From NCBI GenBank assembly GCA_039105265.1, contig JAPFFF010000015.1:3100001-3164000 (forward strand): DNA of 64,000 nucleotides. Direction: 5' to 3'. This document shows, in pieces, positions 51,811 through 62,310 of the stretch. Origin of the DNA: Tritrichomonas musculus. Lineage: Eukaryota; Parabasalia; Tritrichomonadida; Tritrichomonadidae. The notes beneath the pieces are model-generated. The model saw nothing but the letters and a program-made list of their open reading frames with translations, did not search any database and was not told the origin of the DNA. The position numbers were made by a program, and so were the translations under genes. The number at the start of each line of letters is the position of its first letter. Position 1 is the first letter of the stretch.

Positions 51811-52142
51811 CGGATCAACTAAAGTATAGTTAGTCTTTTCTGAAGAACCTTCAAAAAGTGGAAATCATTCAGAAAAAATAATCTAAATAAAATAATTGAA
51901 AAAACAAATCTTTTTATATTTTTACATAATTTTTACCGAGACTACATACCGCCTAGCGTGCGTCGAGCGAGGCTGAGCGAAGCGAAGCCGAGTCGAGACC
52001 TCACGGCTGGCGGTAAGAATCGGGAAAAATTTTGTAACATAAAAAGATTATTTTTTTATTATTTTTATTTGATTATTTTTTCTGAATGATTTCCACTTTT
52101 TGAAGGTTCTTCAGAAAAGACTAACAATATTTGAGTTGATCC
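51811..52142. mobile_element. Foldback element of about 330 bp with a GC-rich core
   Basis: The arms GGATCAACT...TAGTCTTTTCTGAAGAAC (51812-51935) and their complement (52012-52142) match over about 120 bp. They surround a G+C-rich core (51944-52011) that itself folds (TACCGCC...GGCGGTA, with GAGGCTGAGCGAAGCGAAGCC at the tip). So the whole unit can form one long hairpin. The core contrasts strongly with the surrounding 80 percent A+T. It adjoins the 915-bp element across an A-run. Confidence 0.8.
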
Positions 52143-52849
52143 TAGAATAATCAAATCAATTTTTCAATTACTTTTAAATTTTGAATGCTTTTGATTAGTT
52201 AATATAATTATTCAATTTATTTGTGTGATAAACTTTTTATATACATTTTAATTTTCTAGTTTTGAAAAGTTTTTTTTTGTTTTTACAAAAAGTTGCACAT
52301 CTATTTTTATTTTATTTTTGAAATAAATAAATTATAAACATCTCAATATTTTTTTTATAAAATAATGGTTAGTCCACATATTTTAACCAAATTATTAATC
52401 AAGATCATTTTTATACCAAAATAATACCATTATAACTCATCCTCTCAATTTTCAGAAAAGAGATGCTAAAAACTTTTTGAATGTTCTTAATTATTGCGAA
52501 TTCTTTTTTTTAACTGTTTCTAATTGTTGATTTTTAGATATTACATATATTTTTAATTATTTCTGGGAGTTAAAAAAAGGTTAAATGAAGACGTCAATTT
52601 GATATATAAAAAATTTTTAAAAATCTACTAATTTTTAGTGGCTAAATCTCATTATTTAATGGTAAATGATCTAAAACCTTTGTTGATAAAATAAATATTA
52701 TATGATCAAATGATATGAAAAAAAGTTATGGAATTCAAAAACTCTCACTCACATAATACTGTTTGAAATTTTTTTTTTTTAGGTTCAAATATTCAGAGAA
52801 CAAAATCGGTGATATGAAAAACCACTTTTTGAAAGAATATTTGCTTATA
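52143..52849. other. Upstream region of Myb gene
   Basis: No gene or array. Contains ACCACTTTTTGAAAGAAT at about 52821, close upstream of the Myb initiator; see the recurring-motif finding. Confidence 0.5.
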
Positions 52850-52855
52850 TCATTT
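52850..52855 (+). promoter_or_regulatory. Initiator (Inr)-like element
   Basis: TCATTT 35 bp before the ATG at 52885 fits the trichomonad initiator consensus. Confidence 0.5.
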
Positions 52856-52884
52856 TTTATTTGTTTCTCGTAAATAGATTTACA

Positions 52885-53880
52885 ATGCTTGCATTCCCAA
52901 CGTTTTCTGTCAATAATAACAACAATTCTCTATTCCAGTACAACATCCAACCCGATGCTAACTTTTCATTTCCGATAATTGTTTCATTTCCATCTCTTTC
53001 ACCTTATGGCTCTTGTATCAATGTACCATATTCATTCTTGATGAATTTAAATAGCCAAAATTACATCACACCTCAATCTTCGGTTGAAAATAGCCAACCA
53101 GCTCCTATCTCGGTTCCTGAACAATTAAAGGACAACTTGATCAAAAAGATGATTAATTTGATTGGTGCCAACACACCAAAAACTGAACTAGGTGCAACTA
53201 TCAAATCTGATATTAATAAAAAAATTGGTCCTAGTTCAAGTGCTCCAAATGTTAATCTAAAATCAATTCTTCAGTCTCCACCTGAATCCAACAAAAAGAA
53301 TTCTAGAGTTCATTTTACAAAGGAAGAAGATGACAAAATTAAAGAATTAGTTAAGAAATTTGGAACCAAAAATTGGTCCATTATCGCATTATTTATGGAT
53401 GGAAGAACAGCTAAACAATGCCGTGATAGATATTCTAATTATCTAATTCCAGGTTTCTTCCAAGGCGAATGGTCAAAAGAAGAGGATGAACTACTTAAGA
53501 AATTATATAGTGAAAATGGTTCAAAGTGGTCTATCATTCAAACGTACTTCCCTAATCGAAGTTCTAATTCAATTAAAAATCGTTGGTATTACTTCCTTCG
53601 TAAGAAAGATGAAATTGGACTAAAAGATATAAACGAATGTAATGATGATAAAGAAAAAATGTCAAAATCCAAAATTTGTGATGGAGATTTTGAAATCAAT
53701 GAAGAAGAAGATAATCATGATTTTAATCCCCAAATAAATACCAACAATGAACAAGTTAAAGTTGAAATTCAAATAAAAGAAGAAACAGACAATTTATTTG
53801 AAATGGAAAACGAAATTATTGATGCCTTAGGAAATAACACTAATATGCTATTTGATGATGAATGGATCACTTTCAATTAA
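52885..53880 (+). CDS. R2R3-Myb DNA-binding protein
   Basis: 331 residues from the first ATG (MLAFPTFSVNNNN); the open frame extends eight codons upstream without an ATG. Residues 1-138 are Asn/Ser/Pro-rich. Residues about 140-240 hold R2 (FTKEEDDKIKELVKKFGTKNW, AKQCRDRYSNYL) and R3 (WSKEEDELLKKLYSENGSKW, SNSIKNRWYYFL), with all the core tryptophans expected of this family. The C-terminal 90 residues are acidic, with EINEEEDNHDF and an end DEWITFN, possibly an activation region. Nuclear, promoter-binding. Its closest relative in the window is the gene at 56.66 kb on the same strand, a local duplication. The stop is followed by TTAAA. Confidence 0.92.
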   Translation: MLAFPTFSVNNNNNSLFQYNIQPDANFSFPIIVSFPSLSPYGSCINVPYSFLMNLNSQNYITPQSSVENSQPAPISVPEQLKDNLIKKMINLIGANTPKTELGATIKSDINKKIGPSSSAPNVNLKSILQSPPESNKKNSRVHFTKEEDDKIKELVKKFGTKNWSIIALFMDGRTAKQCRDRYSNYLIPGFFQGEWSKEEDELLKKLYSENGSKWSIIQTYFPNRSSNSIKNRWYYFLRKKDEIGLKDINECNDDKEKMSKSKICDGDFEINEEEDNHDFNPQINTNNEQVKVEIQIKEETDNLFEMENEIIDALGNNTNMLFDDEWITFN

Positions 53881-55406
53881 TTAAAAGGCATTGCTTTCTT
53901 ACATATAACAAAATGGCTTTTTGAATTTTTTCGAAAAGTTTTCTTATGTTTTTTTTAAAACAGAAAAATATAGAGATAATCTTTAAAAGTTAGATGATTT
54001 AATAAATAATTGGACGGCTTGCTTTAAATTCTTAATTTTTTTTTTTTTTTTTTACTAATAATTACATTGAAGAATGCAAATGGAGATAATTATCTATATG
54101 ATATTTTTTTTTTTGTATAGTAAGTTATAATCATCAAAACAAACAATAATAATAAAGATAATAACTTATTATAAAAAATCATTTTTCATTCTTTTGTCTT
54201 CTCATTTACCTAATAATGACAATCATTAAAATTGTTTTCAAATTTAAACAAAGTTCATAATATTCATAGAATACTTTTTTATAAATAATTTTGTTATTAA
54301 ATTCTTGAAATTTTTTTTAAGACAGTAAAACAAATTATTATATCAAATTGTGAAATTTTTTTTTACATTGTATTTCTTTCTATAATTTTACTTATTTAGC
54401 CCATCTTCTATTTTTTCATCTTATAGTATATCATTATACAGATCATAATAAAACAATTTAATTTTTCAAATAAAAATAATGTAAATTTGAAAAAGAGTAT
54501 TTATATTTAAAATATAGATGCAACTATTCAAACAAATATTAAGCTTGCTTATTTTATCAAAAAAATTATTACAATAAAATATAAAAAATATCATTTCTTT
54601 GGCGATGCTATTGTTCGACATACAACATATAGAAATAATTATGAAAACATTTTCATTTATAATATTATTATAAATCAAAATAATATCATATAATATCCAA
54701 AAATTTTTTTTAAAAATCAAAATCTAAATATTTAGACTGGTTAATTATAAAAATCTCAAATGCTTAGAAAAAATCTTATAAAATTTAATTTTGCGTATTT
54801 TTTATGAATTGTATAGGAAAAAAAGTTATAGCCCAGAAAATTTTTCAGAGATTTCTCAAAAAATAAAAAAATTGAGTTATCTAACAATTTTGATTTTACT
54901 TTAAATATATATAATTTTCTTCTTCTTTTTTTAATATAAATATACTTCATCTTTTTAAATATATTATTAATTTAGACTTTCTGCTTTTTATAAACAATTT
55001 ATAGATAAAAATCAAAGATTATTGGTTTTTCTATATTTTAATCATTCTTTTTTTTTATATTTACAAATATAGTTCATATGAAAAATAACAAAAAATCTTA
55101 TTTTGTATTTAAAAAGTAGGTATTAATAATTGCATTCCAAATTACAATTAGAAAAAGTATTGGATTTAAATATTGAATAAATTGAAAAAAAAATTGAATA
55201 AATTAAAATTTTTAAAACCATCAAAATTAGTTAATCTAATCTTTCTGAAAAAAACAATAGATATTTTTTCTTTCTTTTTTCTTTTTCTCTTTTCTAGAAA
55301 GATGCCAATTGCATTCTTTTTTTTTTTTTTATCTGTTGAATCTGATAAAAATCTTATCAAATATTATTTGATTAAATTGTTCATTAATACAACTTTTTAA
55401 AATAAA
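53881..55406. other. Intergenic between Myb genes, low-complexity
   Basis: T- and A-rich DNA with several T-runs. The frame at 55173-55400 is Lys/Phe low-complexity and rejected. No RNA gene seen. Confidence 0.5.
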
Positions 55407-56260
55407 GGTCGTACAACTAAATTGAATAAAAAATAAAATTAAATAAATTTATATTTATCTTAATAAATAATTTATTTAATAATTATAATATATAATTTAT
55501 ATATTTTATATCCAATATTATAAAATGTAATGCTCGAAATAAAGACTTTAATTAAAATTCAATATATTTTGATTTCTTATATATTTGCATCATTTAAAAA
55601 ATATAGATGTCATTTGAATGGGTATACTATGTGTTGTACAAATAATATTTTACTTTTTGACGAAATCCTTCAGTAATTGAAATATTAGACTTTTTATATT
55701 TATGAAACCAATCAACTAAATCTTCATTTTTAGAAAAAACTGACATTTGATTTGGAATGAAATTCAAATATATTAGAAAGTAAATGCATATAAATAAAAT
55801 TGTATTCTTCATTGGGCTCCTGTAACGTCCAATTTTTTTAAAATCATCATTTAATAATTCAACAAATTCAATTTTTCTGTATTTTTAGCTAAAAAATGAA
55901 TTTTTTTTTCAATAATAATAACTATTTTTATATAACACTTAATGTTTTAAAAGCATATAAAAAGATATCAAAAGAATTAATGATTAGAATAAATTATATA
56001 AAAAGTTATCCCTATTCTAAATTTTTAGAAAGAGTAATAAAATTCTTATCAAAAATAATTAAAATAAATTGAGATAAAATACTCAAATTTATTTTCTGAA
56101 GAAAATTTAATATATACTTATATCCTTTTAGTTTTTATTTTAATTTGAATTTTGTACGATGCAAATATTTATAAAACTGATTATTATTATAATAATAAAA
56201 TATAATTAGTTTAAACAAACCAATCATTGAGTTTTACTGTTAAAATTCTGTTGTACGACC
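55407..56260. mobile_element. 854-bp element with 11-bp TIRs and AT-rich flanking direct repeat
   Basis: GGTCGTACAAC at 55407-55417 is exactly inverted at 56250-56260. The element is flanked on both sides by TTTTTAAAATAAA (13 bp), which could be a target duplication but is low-complexity. No transposase inside; one weak frame (55627-55812 minus) is not convincing. Isolated GTACGAT words occur nearby. Confidence 0.55.
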
Positions 56261-56613
56261 TTTTTTAAAATAAAATAAAATGCTTTTTAATTCAAAACTT
56301 TCAGTGGATGTATAAAAAATAATCAATTTCAAAATATTCAAATGTACGATAGGCTGCTTCAGATTCAGAATAATTTCACATAACCATTTTCTCCAACAAA
56401 ATATCTTTGCTTCTAAAATAATTTTATAGAAAATTATTCATTATTTAAATATTATAACCAAATAAAAATAATTATAATCAATAATAAATTTAATAAACAA
56501 TAGTATCAAAAAAATAAAAATATATTAAATTTGTGTTACTCTGATTAATTTATTAATTCAATAATTTGTATAAATTAAATTAAATTCATTAACTCCATCT
56601 TGGTTAATTGATA

Positions 56614-56619
56614 TCACTT
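56614..56619 (+). promoter_or_regulatory. Initiator (Inr)-like element
   Basis: TCACTT 49 bp before the ATG at 56663 matches the trichomonad initiator consensus. Confidence 0.5.
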
Positions 56620-56662
56620 TTTTTTGACTTCAGGCCAAAAAAAAAACTATCACGAATTAAAG

Positions 56663-57694
56663 ATGTTCCCATTTGGTACATATTCTACTGAAATCATCCA
56701 ATTTACCAAAAACACTAACCAATTTGTGTCAATTCCAGTTGCTGTTGCAATTCCAACATTTAATGTCCCAATAACAAACTATAATATTCCATGCCCACTT
56801 TTTACCAATGCAAATAATATAAATTTGATGATCCCACCACAATCATTCTGTAATGATCTTCAAAATAAATTTGATCAAATTCAACAAATGAATGACAATT
56901 TGATTCAGAAAACAATGAAAACAAATTATAAATCACAAATAAAAAAGTTTAATGATGAGATGCTAGATTTAATAATTGATGATTTTTATAAAAATAAAAA
57001 AAATAATGACTCAGATTCAACCATTTCATCAAACTCTAGTAAGAATAAGAGAAATATAAGATCCCACTTTACTAAAGAAGAAGATGAAAAAATAAAAGAA
57101 TTAGTTAATACTTTTGGAACCAAAAATTGGTCAATTATTGCTTCTCTTTTAGAAGGAAGGACTGCTAAACAATGCCGAGATAGATATTCAAACTATCTCA
57201 TTCCAGGTTATTTCCAAGGTGAATGGTCTAATGAAGAAGATAAATTACTTCTGAAGCTTTATAAAAAATTTGGATCAAAATGGTCTATTATACAAACATA
57301 TTTTCCAATTCGGAGTTCTAATTCTATTAAAAATCGTTGGCATTATTTTCTTCGGAAAAATGATAAACTCAATTTGGAAAATGATGACGAAATTGATCTT
57401 ATAGATGATGCAAATGATATAGAAAATACTAAAGATGATGAAAATGAGTCAAGACTTGAAATAGATCTTGGTGAATTTGAACTTATAAATGAAGAAGAAG
57501 AACCTTTTGAACATTCATCATCAGCAACAGATCAAAATAACAATAATAATGAAGAAATTCGAAAATTCTCTTTAAATCTAGATATTGAATTAAAAGAGAA
57601 AACACCAAACATTTTTGATTTTACAAATGAACTTCTGGATAATAAAGGAGATAATGGACACATTTTATTAGAAGATGAATGGGGCTTTTTTTAA
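56663..57694 (+). CDS. R2R3-Myb DNA-binding protein
   Basis: 343 residues from the first ATG (MFPFGTYSTEII); 13 upstream codons are open but have no ATG. Residues 1-130 are Asn/Ile/Gln-rich. Residues about 132-232 carry R2 (FTKEEDEKIKELVNTFGTKNW, AKQCRDRYSNYL) and R3 (WSNEEDKLLLKLYKKFGSKW, SNSIKNRWHYFL). The C-terminal 110 residues are strongly acidic (DDANDIENTKDDENE) and end in DEWGFF. It is a paralogue of the 52.9 kb gene, sharing the same order of N-terminal, Myb and acidic parts. It acts in the nucleus as a promoter-binding regulator. Confidence 0.92.
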   Translation: MFPFGTYSTEIIQFTKNTNQFVSIPVAVAIPTFNVPITNYNIPCPLFTNANNINLMIPPQSFCNDLQNKFDQIQQMNDNLIQKTMKTNYKSQIKKFNDEMLDLIIDDFYKNKKNNDSDSTISSNSSKNKRNIRSHFTKEEDEKIKELVNTFGTKNWSIIASLLEGRTAKQCRDRYSNYLIPGYFQGEWSNEEDKLLLKLYKKFGSKWSIIQTYFPIRSSNSIKNRWHYFLRKNDKLNLENDDEIDLIDDANDIENTKDDENESRLEIDLGEFELINEEEEPFEHSSSATDQNNNNNEEIRKFSLNLDIELKEKTPNIFDFTNELLDNKGDNGHILLEDEWGFF

Positions 57695-58484
57695 TTTAAA
57701 TAAGGCCTAAGCACTTTTATTTCTCAAATAAACTAGATTATTTCAATGTTACATATAACTTTTTGCATTCAATTTTAAAATTTTATTTTTCCTTCTTCAG
57801 AAATTACAAACGATTTCCTCTCAAAAATGGTCTGATTAAAAAAAATATTATGAAAAAGTTGCTTTTTAAAAATAAAATTTTTTTAAAAATTAATTTTTGC
57901 TTCCCTATTTTCAAGCATACATATATTTTCTGCCGTAAGTTTCTCATTTTATTGACGTATTTTTGGCCTAATTTTGAAAGATATGCCTCTTTTTTGGAAT
58001 AAGAAATTCTTCATGTAATTCGAAACGCTTAATTACTTCTCAGCTCTTCCGGTTTCTACGTTTAAACATTACGGATTTGAGTTGTATAATCTTTTTCGAA
58101 AAAAGTATGATAATGGCTTTGGTTAGCTTTCAAGATTCATCCATTGTTTTTTATATAAATTTGATAGGTTATTTGTCTGGTCCAAATTATCGAATCCAGT
58201 TTATTTAGATGTATATTGTATAGAGCATTGTTTTTTTCGTTTTTTGTCTCCTAATGTTTTTGGTAAGAATCGGGAAAATTTTCAATTAAATCAATTGATT
58301 TAATCATTGAAAAATTCAATCATTAAAAATATGATCGTTTTTTTTTCAGAGCTGCGAGAAATAAATAATTGAAAAGTAATAATAGGAAAAAAACTTTTTC
58401 AAATATATTGTTATCTTATTAAATACTAAATATTATTAATATTTTTAATTGTTTACATATTTTTTATTTAATAATATAATATTA
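57695..58484. other. Intergenic, decayed
   Basis: The hydrophobic/basic frame at 57763-58002 is low-complexity and not accepted. GGTAAGAATCGGGAAAA at about 58262 matches a segment in the GC-core foldback element at about 52012. Confidence 0.45.
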
Positions 58485-58556
58485 AAATAATATTGAAATG
58501 GAATTACTACTTTTTAAAATATTTTAAAAAGTAGTAATTCCATTTCAATATTATTT
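58485..58556. repeat. 72-bp perfect palindrome
   Basis: The sequence from 58485 to 58556 equals its own reverse complement, with its centre between 58520 and 58521 and no spacer. Half-site words are ATTGAAATGGAATTACTAC. It can extrude a perfect cruciform. Confidence 0.95.
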
Positions 58557-59580
58557 GAGCCTATTTAAAGCTGTGACTCAAAATGAAATTTCGTTCCTAG
58601 GAATTGAGGTAGGGGAAATCAAGGTTTTCTTATCTTTTATTTAATAACTAATTGAATTATAAAAAAAATCCCATTATTAAACTTAATAAGTATAATAATT
58701 TTCGGCATGCTTCTTCAAACTTTTGATAAAAACACAATATAAAAGGTTATAAATAAGTAAACTGGTTGAATAAACTTGAATTGTTCTATTTCACAGAACT
58801 GTGGTTGAGTTTAAAAAACGTTTTTTAAATGATTAATGAATAAATGAAAAAGGATATTATAAATATATAATATTGGTGCTTAATAACATATTTAACATGG
58901 TCATGAACATATATATATACTAATAATTATAGAAATAGAACTAAACATGAATAAATTTTGATTTTAAAATTTGAATATTTTGCATCTTTGAAAATTTTTA
59001 TTCAAAAAGTTTTTAAAAATACTATTTTTCATATAACTATGATATTAATCATATTTAATTTTTTAATCAATATAAAACAACCAATTTAATAATTTTATTT
59101 GGATTTTCCTTATTATGTTTCAATATACAATAATATTATACTTTCAATTCAATTGATTGTTCATTGAAAAAATAAAATATAATTAGTGCTCAAAATATAA
59201 TTTTTAGATGATTTATAGAACTTATGATAAATTCATTTCATTTTACTTTAAAATTATATAAAAAAAATTTTAAAATAAATCATTTTTAATATATACCGAT
59301 CGAACTTTTTCATATAATTATATTTCAAATAAATATTTGAGAATATTAGAACAGAAATCTATGTTTTTGATTAATAAAAATTATACCCTTCTTTATTATG
59401 AATCAAATAATGAATTTACCTACTTTGTAAAAACAAAATAAAATATTTTTAAATATTTATATTTATATTTTTGTGGCAGGCAAAATTAAATTACTTTTAT
59501 AAATTCATAATTAATATTAAAGTATATTTATATCATAAAATAAATTTTTATTAATTCAATTTTCAAGTTATAAATAAGAC
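58557..59580. other. AT-rich region, nothing recognised
   Basis: No coding frame above 60 codons, no RNA gene, no array seen. Confidence 0.5.
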
Positions 59581-59589
59581 TTATTTGTT

Positions 59590-59690
59590 CTTCTCAAATT
59601 GAAAGAACATTCAATTAATCTCTCTCAAATTGAAAAGCTATTCAATAAAGATTCTCTCAAATTGAAATGGTATTCAATCTTGAACTTATC
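59590..59690. repeat. Three-copy tandem repeat, about 32 bp
   Basis: Three units each start (TC)TCTCAAATTGAAA and end ATTCAAT, with 3-5 differences between copies. Confidence 0.75.
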
Positions 59691-60004
59691 AAAAGAGTAT
59701 AGTTAGGTATGAAAAATGCAGGATGACTTTAAATACTATTATATAATATAAAATATAAAGAAATAAATATATTCCCTAAATATAAAGATTAAGTTGACGT
59801 TCAATATAAAAAAAAATATATTTTAATTTTTTGAAAAAGAAAAAAAAATTGATAAGTTTATTTCAAATAAAATTATCAATCCATGATATAAAATTGAATT
59901 AAAATTTCTCCCCATATCATTCAAAATTGAATATAAAAAACCTAAAATATTCAAAACTTAATCGTTTATTTATCCTTTTCATTGAAATCATGATCGTTAA
60001 ATTT

Positions 60005-60325
60005 TTCTTCTTATGAAAAACTGATCATTGAAGGTAATTCAATTGGCCTTATTTGACCAGTAAAAGGATATGGAAAAAAACAAAGATTAATTCTATACTG
60101 GTTATGAACAGCTTTTACTTCTTTCAAATTATATTCCTGATATATAATTCTTCCTCTTGGCGGTGAGAGAGTTTGATACTGTACTTATGAGTTGTAAAAA
60201 CTTTAGACTGTGTTGGGATTTCTATTTGTTAATTGTCCAATTAATGTCCAGCTATTACCGTATAGTCATTTCCTATAATTTCAATTTTTTCATTTTCCGA
60301 AAGAGGTCCTGTGTTGATCATTTAA
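60005..60325 (-). pseudogene. Decayed coding remnant, possibly mobile-element derived
   Basis: Minus-strand pieces such as MINTGPLSENEKIEIIGNDY and VHNQYRINLCFFPYPFTGQ have protein-like composition, but the remnant is broken in several places. Family not recognised; a fragment of a Polinton-type gene is conceivable from its style but unproven. Confidence 0.35.
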
Positions 60326-60329
60326 ATTA

Positions 60330-61188
60330 AAAAAAAATTATTTCAAATTTCAATTGAGAAAAAAAAATTTATATTTTTTGAGAGAATTTTTTCAAAAAGT
60401 TTAATTTTATTTTTGTTTATATTTAGTTTTGATAAAAACCGTAAATAATATTCTCAAATTTGAATAGTTTAGATTAAAAAATCAAGTTTAGAAGTCTAAG
60501 AAAATTGATAATGATTTTCTGAGTTGTTTGATAGTTGTAAATTATTTTTAATTGAAAAAAATTGTGAGAAAAAAAGAGATTTCTGAAGAGTATAAAAAAT
60601 AAAGTACTCAAAAAAAGCAATTAGCAATAAAAAGAAGTCCAACGTCACAATTCCAGATTTTTTTATTTATTTCATAATAAGATTTCAAAATAAAACTAGT
60701 TGATCAGCCTTTTTTTCCAACTTGTGCCTATTGATCTAATGAATGTTCCTTATCATATCTTCATTCTTGGAAATATTTAAGAGCAAGCAAACACGAAATA
60801 TTATAAATTATTGTTTTTATCAACATTGCTCCAATCAAGATTTCTTTTAATCATGATATTAGTTATAAAATACTCATTCTTTCAATCACTTTTTGAAAGA
60901 TTTAAAATTGAATACTTTACCTTATTATGCTCTTTATCAAAAATGAAAGAGTATTCATTTTTCAATATCAAATTTGAATACTTCTACTTTTTGAATTGAA
61001 GATATTGAGTCCAAAATGATGATTTGAATGAAAACTAAAAACTGTATAGAAGTTTTCGTTTTCTCAAGAAGAAAAGTTTTAATATGCGTCATTTAAATCT
61101 TATATTATCATTTTCAAAAAAAAATTTATCGAGTAGAATTTTGGTTGACATGCCTCTCATTCGAACAATTTTTTTTTATTTTATTATT
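60330..61188. other. Non-coding, short repeats
   Basis: Words such as CACTTTTTGAAAGATT and AGTATTCATTTTTCAATAT occur, otherwise nothing recognised. The frame at 60811-60999 is low-complexity. Confidence 0.45.
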
Positions 61189-61970
61189 GCTAAACTGGAA
61201 TCAAAAACAGGATATCGATTTTGAGGCAATTATTTTTTTCAATCAAACAAAAATTAAGAACTCTCTGAAAAATGCTTATCAAAAAGTGAATATAATGATA
61301 TCGAGATTTTGATGATCTCAAAAAGTTTGAAAATTATATAATTTTTATTCAAAAAGTTTCGATTTAAGATGTAGCCAGTAATAATAAACACCAACTTCTT
61401 CTTTCTTCATCACTTATTTTGGTGAGTATAACTTCTTTTAATGAGACATGCATCGATTTTTGCATTGTATTGAAGAAAAATGAAGTAGTTGTGGTAGAAT
61501 GATTGAAATTAATTATGTAATTGTATCAATTGAAAGCCTTTCGAATGCTTATTGTATAGTTTAATTGAGTTTTCTTTATTAAAAATAGTAGAAAAGCTTA
61601 ATTTTTTTTCATTTAATTCCTATTATGTTAATTGATTGAAAATAAAGAGAGTAAAAACTACATAAAAAGACTAGAAATGCGTGGAATCATCATAATTAGT
61701 AGGCTTTCTATTGCTTTATCGACTAATTTTGGATTATTTTGGAGCATCACTCGAGAAATTAATGTTATTTCAAAATTGAATATTGAAGTTGGGTTATAGC
61801 AGAAAATTGAAATGATTGAACTTGTGGAGTATTTTCATTGATAAAGTTTAGTGGTTTGCTGGCTTGGCGCTAATCACTTATTTTTTTTTGCTCAAAAATA
61901 ATAATTCTGTTTTAAAATAAAAAATTCAATGCTTATTTGGCGATATCGACTTTTCGATTCCAGTTTAGCC
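61189..61970. repeat. Inverted repeat pair flanking about 780 bp
   Basis: GCTAAACTGGAATCAAAAAC then GATATCG (61189-61217) faces its imperfect reverse complement CGATATCGACTTTTCGATTC then CAGTTTAGC (61941-61970). The interior has no coding frame. It may be a degraded TIR element. Confidence 0.55.
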
Positions 61971-62310
61971 TTCAATTTGGCATAGGAATCGGGGTCTATT
62001 AAAATCGGCACGAAATATTTTACAACAAGAAACTTTTTGAAAGATCCGACCAGGTAAAAATTTTACCACTTTTTGAGAGAAAAAGTTCTATCGTTGAGAT
62101 GAACTTTTTGAGAGATTGAAATAAAACGGTTATAAAGGTGAATTATCTATTATATGAAAAAAGGCGCCCTTTTGTTTTGAAATTGGTATCGCATCAGAGC
62201 AAATGTATTATTGATTGATTCCGCTGCTGATTCCACCAGCAGATTGTTTGTGATCGACGCAAAATAAGGAACCATTTTTAATTATAAATTGCCAGATGCG
62301 ATATTAAAAT
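61971..62310. other. Boundary region before the satellite
   Basis: Less AT-rich than usual, with a CTGCTG..CAGCAG hairpin near 62223 and CCACTTTTTGAGAG at about 62068. No gene seen. Confidence 0.45.

Noticed and set aside
55173-55400. Lys/Phe-rich 75-residue frame
   Set aside because: Low-complexity A and T runs read in frame; the complementary strand gives an equal frame.
57763-58002. 79-residue frame downstream of the Myb gene
   Set aside because: Phe/Lys/Ile-rich with no recognisable segment. Probably chance in AT-rich DNA.
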